DNA of 64,000 bases, taken from NCBI RefSeq assembly GCF_029029505.1, contig NZ_JAKJSD010000006.1, positions 1 through 64,000 on the forward strand, given 5' to 3'. This DNA is from Ancylomarina sp. DW003. Its GTDB lineage: Bacteria; Bacteroidota; Bacteroidia; Bacteroidales; Marinifilaceae. The translations under genes were made by a program, and so were the position numbers. Shown piece after piece: positions 63,693 to 64,000 of the stretch; positions within the stretch are counted from its first letter, which is position 1; each line of letters starts with the position of its first letter. The notes beneath the pieces are model-generated. The model saw nothing but the letters and a program-made list of their open reading frames with translations, was not told the origin of the DNA and searched no databases.

Positions 63693-64000
63693 CTATTCCA
63701 ATACGGCATGGCCAAAGCTGACTGAAAAGTCAACGCACCAAATAAGAACATACTTATATTTGGTCAAATCTGTACCCAAAGGAATATCGTATTGATAATC
63801 TCCCTCTATCCCTTTCAAAACACCCAAACTTATATATTCAGTTGCTTCTTTATCAGTTGATAAATAGACCTCTAAAAGAGGATCATTATCATTCAAGCTA
63901 GTAGTTCCGGTGGTTTCATGAGCATCTGAAACAAAGTTACCTTTTGTTTCTTCTTTGCTCATTTTCATCTCCATATCAGGAGCTTCTTCAATTTCTGTCA
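63693..64000 (-). CDS. DM13-domain protein, N-terminus beyond the window
   Basis: A frame open to the right edge; the first ATG inside is at 63974, but codons upstream (TEIEEAPD before it) stay open to 64000, so the gene is cut. The visible 93 residues form a DM13 domain: NFVSDAHETTGTTSL, LLEVYLST, LGVLKGIEGDYQYDIP and YVLIWCVDFSVSFGHAVL with the conserved Cys. DM13 domains are proposed to take part in electron transfer or redox surface proteins. The acidic and Met/Lys-rich part before it may be a linker after a signal or lipoprotein sequence outside the window. Confidence 0.75.
   Translation of the reverse strand, partial: TEIEEAPDMEMKMSKEETKGNFVSDAHETTGTTSLNDNDPLLEVYLSTDKEATEYISLGVLKGIEGDYQYDIPLGTDLTKYKYVLIWCVDFSVSFGHAVLE

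Noticed and set aside
1-64000. tRNA, rRNA, CRISPR, IS elements, prophage
   Set aside because: No cloverleaf-like sequences, spaced repeats, transposases, integrases or terminal inverted repeats were seen by eye. A tRNAscan or IS search could confirm this.

Overview
The window is AT-rich chromosomal DNA from a member of the Bacteroidota. The marker genes are SprA (type IX secretion/gliding), an LpxC-FabZ fusion, a SufBCDSE-T operon, DUF4837 and GSCFA proteins, TonB-dependent receptors with an N-terminal carboxypeptidase-like domain, and a CCDC81-type HU/SPOR protein. Promoters match the Bacteroidota primary-sigma consensus (TTTG, about 20 nt, TAnnTTTG). The mix of genes and the many free-standing lipoproteins suggest a marine Marinilabiliales/Marinifilaceae-like bacterium; this taxonomic guess is inference. 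No tRNA, rRNA, IS element, prophage or CRISPR array was seen.

Layout. 0.4-3.2 kb (minus): queG, an alpha/beta hydrolase and a GSCFA protein. 3.2-3.6 kb: a structured, GC-richer intergenic element that looks like a dispersed repeat. 3.6-9.5 kb (minus): sufB-C-D-S-E-T. 9.9-10.9 kb (plus): thiL. 11-12 kb: a secreted HExxH putative zinc peptidase. 12.1-15.5 kb (minus): lpxD, lpxC-fabZ, lpxA for lipid A. 15.8-17.1 kb: HD phosphohydrolase. 17.4-22.2 kb (plus): rimP-nusA-infB. 22.5-32.3 kb (minus): pdxA, ruvA, sprA, gcvH. 32.5-39.2 kb (minus): envelope and housekeeping genes (M23 peptidase, dxr, rseP, tatA, mltD-like, DUF4837, a small conserved protein). 39.5-42.6 kb (plus): a His/Cys-rich small membrane protein followed by a TonB receptor, probably metal-related. 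42.8-43.5 kb: DUF4197 lipoprotein.

43.6-50.0 kb is the most interesting part. A TonB receptor and a surface lipoprotein built of two long tandem repeats are transcribed leftward. A small CarboxypepD_reg-like protein and a MORN-repeat protein are transcribed rightward. The 590-bp region between them carries two sets of TTAACAT-like hexamers or heptamers phased at 11 bp. One set runs into the -33 position of a perfect -7 element. This is the architecture of a PhoB/OmpR-type activator operator, so the locus looks like a co-regulated, nutrient-limitation-induced outer-membrane uptake system. The phosphate idea is only a hypothesis.

50-64 kb: a coiled-coil membrane protein, lrgA-lrgB, two unknown exported proteins, an HU/SPOR protein, gltX, and ileS followed by a DksA-like gene and lspA. 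The end holds a one-cysteine OsmC protein, an SDR epimerase and a DM13-domain gene cut by the right edge. Most transcription units end in a clear hairpin plus T-run. Several start codons were moved inward from a TTG to the first ATG. For sprA a TTG appears to be the real start.
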